From NCBI GenBank assembly GCA_023428785.1, contig JAEYWU010000029.1, positions 1 through 6,162 on the forward strand: a DNA stretch of 6,162 nucleotides, read 5' to 3'. The translations under genes were made by a program, and so were the position numbers. The notes beneath the pieces are model-generated. The model worked only from the letters and a program-made list of their open reading frames with translations. It made no database searches and was not told the DNA's origin. How positions within the stretch are numbered: the first letter of the stretch is position 1; every line of letters starts with the position of its first letter. This document shows positions 4,516 to 6,162 of the stretch, in pieces. Origin of the DNA: Pseudomonadota bacterium (GTDB lineage: Bacteria; Pseudomonadota; Alphaproteobacteria; Caulobacterales; Caulobacteraceae).

Positions 4516-4887
4516 TCAGTCCTTTCGCCAGCGGAAGGCGTCGGCAAAGGCGTCCAGGCCGGGGGACTGGCGCGCCACGATGATCCGGCGCGCCCGGCCC
4601 GCGAACCGGGCGTAGAAGGCGCTGGCCTGCTGGGCGCATTCGCCGACGTGATCGTTGACGGGCTGGAATCGGAGCCACCCCTCGCCGTCCAGCGTTGCGA
4701 TGCCCGATGAGGTCAGCGACCGTATGCCCTGTTCCACGACCACCTCGCTTGCCCGCAACCGCGACACCAGTTCCGACCTGGCCAGGCGCTGATCCGGCTC
4801 CCTGAGCAGCACCGAGAGCATTTCCAGATCCCAGATCGAGGCGAAGCTGTCGCCGATGAACTGCTCGATGTCGTGGTCGGTGGCCAT
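4516..4887 (-). CDS. Small winged-helix-like protein, first gene of the operon (123 aa)
   Basis: A soluble 123-residue protein. Residues about 17-65 (SIWDLEMLSVLLREPDQRLARS, then ELVSRLRASEVVVEQGIRSLTSSGIA) have the helix spacing of a winged helix-turn-helix, with a following beta-wing-like GEGWLRFQP. The C-terminal half looks helical, with FYARFAGRARRIIVAR. Such a domain could bind DNA or act as a protein-interaction module. No specific family is recognised. ATG 4887 is preferred over the TTG at 4950 because the extra 21 residues are Pro/Gly-rich and unlike a folded start. It has a distant AGGGGA only. Two nucleotides separate its stop from the next start, so it is in one transcription unit with the two membrane proteins. 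It lies divergent from the HAMP protein. Confidence 0.75.
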   Translation of the reverse strand: MATDHDIEQFIGDSFASIWDLEMLSVLLREPDQRLARSELVSRLRASEVVVEQGIRSLTSSGIATLDGEGWLRFQPVNDHVGECAQQASAFYARFAGRARRIIVARQSPGLDAFADAFRWRKD

Positions 4888-4991
4888 GCCGACGGCGCTA
4901 TCCCCTGGCGATGAAGGCCCCGGTCTAGGGGGATTGCCCGGCCGATGCAAATCACTGCGCCCGCTCCGGAACTCGCGATTTCACGTCGGGC

Positions 4992-5017
4992 GGAACGATG
5001 CGGCGGACTGGGAGTTT
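4992..5017 (+). promoter_or_regulatory. EcfG-like promoter candidate for the multi-HAMP gene
   Basis: GGAAC at 4992-4996, a 16-bp spacer, then AGTTT at 5013-5017. The alphaproteobacterial general-stress sigma factor EcfG recognises GGAAC-N16/17-CGTT, so this has a perfect -35 and one mismatch in the -10. A start site near 5024 would give a leader of about 55 nt carrying the hairpin at 5027-5045. Only sequence resemblance supports this. Confidence 0.3.
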
Positions 5018-5026
5018 GAAGCCTTG

Positions 5027-5045
5027 AGGAGGGTTGCACCCTCCT
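5027..5045 (+). promoter_or_regulatory. Perfect leader hairpin upstream of the multi-HAMP gene
   Basis: AGGAGGGT (5027-5034), loop TGC, ACCCTCCT (5038-5045): an 8-bp perfect GC-rich stem about 30 nt before the start codon. It could protect the 5' end of the mRNA, mask an SD-like AGGAGG, or be an operator for the divergent pair. It lacks a proper T-run for an attenuator. Confidence 0.45.
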
Positions 5046-5076
5046 TTCCGGACCAGGGGCCGGATCTATCGGGGAG

Positions 5077-6162
5077 ATGTCGGTGGGAACTACAACTTCG
5101 GACGATTGCGCGGTTTTGCGCGAGGGCCTGATCGAAGCCCTGACGCGCCTGCGTGACGGCGATTTCTCGGTGCGGATGAAGCTCCGTTCCCGCGACCCGC
5201 GCGATCAGGAGATCGCGGACCTGTTCAATCAGGTCGTTGGCCTTAACGACAGCATCTCCGACGAGTTCGACCGTCTGGCCCGCGTGGTCGGCAAGGAAGG
5301 CGAGATCACCCACCGGGCCAAGGTGCGCGGCGCCGCCGGCGGCTGGAGCGCCAAGCTCGATGCCGTCAATGCCCTCGTCGACGACATGGTGCAGCCGACG
5401 ACCGAAGTCGCCCGCGTCATCGGGGCCGTGGCCGAGGGCGACCTGTCCCAGCACATGGCCGTGGAAATCGACGGCCGCCGTCTGAAGGGCGAGTTCCTGC
5501 GCATCGGCAAGGTGGTGAACACCATGGTCGATCAGCTCGGCTCCTTCGCCTCGGAAGTGACCCGCGTGGCCCGCGAGGTCGGCACCGAAGGCAAGCTGGG
5601 CGGTCAGGCGCGCGTGAAGGGCGTGGCCGGTACCTGGAAGGACCTCACCGAAAACGTGAACCTGATGGCCGACAACCTGACCGGCCAGGTCCGTAACATC
5701 GCCGAGGTGACCACCGCCGTGGCTCGCGGCGACCTGTCCAAGAAGATCACCGTGGACGTGAAGGGCGAGATCCTCGAGCTGAAAAACACCATCAATACAA
5801 TGGTGGACCAGCTGAATGGCTTCGCCTCCGAAGTGACACGCGTGGCGCGCGAGGTCGGCACCGAAGGCAAGCTGGGCGGCCAGGCCGAGGTCCCGGGGGT
5901 CGCCGGCACCTGGGCCGACCTGACCGACAACGTGAACCTGATGGCCGCCAACCTGACGGGTCAGGTCCGCAACATCGCCGAGGTGACCACCGCCGTGGCG
6001 CGCGGCAACCTGTCCAAGAAGATCACCGTGGAGGTGCGCGGCGAGATCGCCGAGCTGAAGAACACCATCAACACGATGGTGGATCAGCTGAACTCCTTCG
6101 CTTCGGAGGTCTCGCGCGTGGCGCGCGAGGTGGGGACCGAAGGCCCGCTGGGCGGCCAGGGG
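5077..6162 (+). CDS. Multi-HAMP cytoplasmic sensor protein, N-terminal part (likely hybrid histidine kinase)
   Basis: The first 362 residues of a long signalling protein; the frame runs off the window. It contains at least four HAMP-type units, at about residues 15-66 (diverged), 102-155, 194-247 and 286-339. The last two lie in clear 92-residue repeats sharing EVTRVAREVGTEGKLGGQA and GVAGTW-DLT-NVNLMA, as well as NIAEVTTAVARG and TINTMVDQLN. No membrane segment or signal peptide occurs before the HAMP array, so it is a cytosolic sensor. In known proteins such arrays, alternating helical-bundle conformations, usually precede GAF, histidine kinase and receiver domains, as in Nik1-type osmosensing kinases. 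That part is not visible here. ATG 5077 touches GGGGAG with no spacer, whereas GTG 5083 has 6-nt spacing to it and may be the true start. It is divergent from the small operon. Confidence 0.88.
   Translation, partial: MSVGTTTSDDCAVLREGLIEALTRLRDGDFSVRMKLRSRDPRDQEIADLFNQVVGLNDSISDEFDRLARVVGKEGEITHRAKVRGAAGGWSAKLDAVNALVDDMVQPTTEVARVIGAVAEGDLSQHMAVEIDGRRLKGEFLRIGKVVNTMVDQLGSFASEVTRVAREVGTEGKLGGQARVKGVAGTWKDLTENVNLMADNLTGQVRNIAEVTTAVARGDLSKKITVDVKGEILELKNTINTMVDQLNGFASEVTRVAREVGTEGKLGGQAEVPGVAGTWADLTDNVNLMAANLTGQVRNIAEVTTAVARGNLSKKITVEVRGEIAELKNTINTMVDQLNSFASEVSRVAREVGTEGPLGGQG

Noticed and set aside
4996..5019. Possible EcfG promoter on the minus strand for the winged-helix operon (CAAAC-N16-CGTT)
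   Set aside because: The -35 matches only three of five bases, so it was not listed as a feature.
5036..5049. CACCCTCCTTTCC resembles the anti-Shine-Dalgarno end of 16S rRNA
   Set aside because: It has an extra base and no surrounding rRNA sequence. It is simply the 3' arm of the leader hairpin.
4981..5454. Minus-strand frame of 157 codons opposite the HAMP protein, and similar frames at 5229-5525 and 5604-5951
   Set aside because: They mirror the repetitive HAMP coding sequence in GC-rich DNA. The plus-strand translation has the domain motifs and repeats.

Overview
The window is GC-rich DNA that looks alphaproteobacterial. The signs are the codon use, a soluble multi-HAMP signalling protein of the kind common in Caulobacterales and Sphingomonadales, a pair of DUF5985-like small membrane proteins, and a possible EcfG-type promoter. 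A Brevundimonas- or sphingomonad-like host is a reasonable guess but is not proven. Roughly the first two thirds is an accessory region built from insertion sequences. The last third looks like ordinary chromosomal or stable-replicon gene content.

Region 1 (1-1391) is a head-to-tail stack of IS6-family DNA, all with the transposase on the minus strand. It holds a copy cut by the window edge (1-461), one apparently complete 813-bp copy (469-1281) with an intact DDE transposase, and a 110-bp remnant of a third copy (1282-1391). All three carry the same 31-bp transposase-proximal end. This is the layout that repeated IS6-type replicative transposition and deletion produce.

Region 2 (1392-2618) is the passenger DNA. 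It contains a two-helix small membrane protein whose stop codon is formed at the IS6 junction, and a class I cytochrome c with a lipoprotein signal. A perfect 14-bp palindrome that resembles a variant FNR/FixK box lies upstream of the cytochrome gene. The remaining roughly 500 bp is gene-poor, with nested inverted repeats and a possible gene fragment cut off by the next element.

Region 3 (2619-3889) is a complete-looking IS3-family element with 13-bp perfect terminal inverted repeats. Its orfA is intact and is followed by an A6G slippery site, but orfB carries an in-frame TGA between the second catalytic Asp and the catalytic Glu. The element is therefore probably dead. An isolated 11-bp IS6 end lies just beyond it (3901-3911), so the passenger segment is bounded by IS6 ends on both sides.

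Region 4 (3976-6162) has a tight minus-strand operon: a small winged-helix-like protein, then two paralogous three-helix membrane proteins (DUF5985-like). It is transcribed divergently from a large plus-strand gene, which encodes at least four HAMP units in 92-residue repeats and runs off the window. That gene is probably the N-terminal sensor part of a cytosolic hybrid histidine kinase. The shared intergenic region has an EcfG-like promoter candidate and a leader hairpin. A link between the kinase and the small operon is suggested only by their arrangement.
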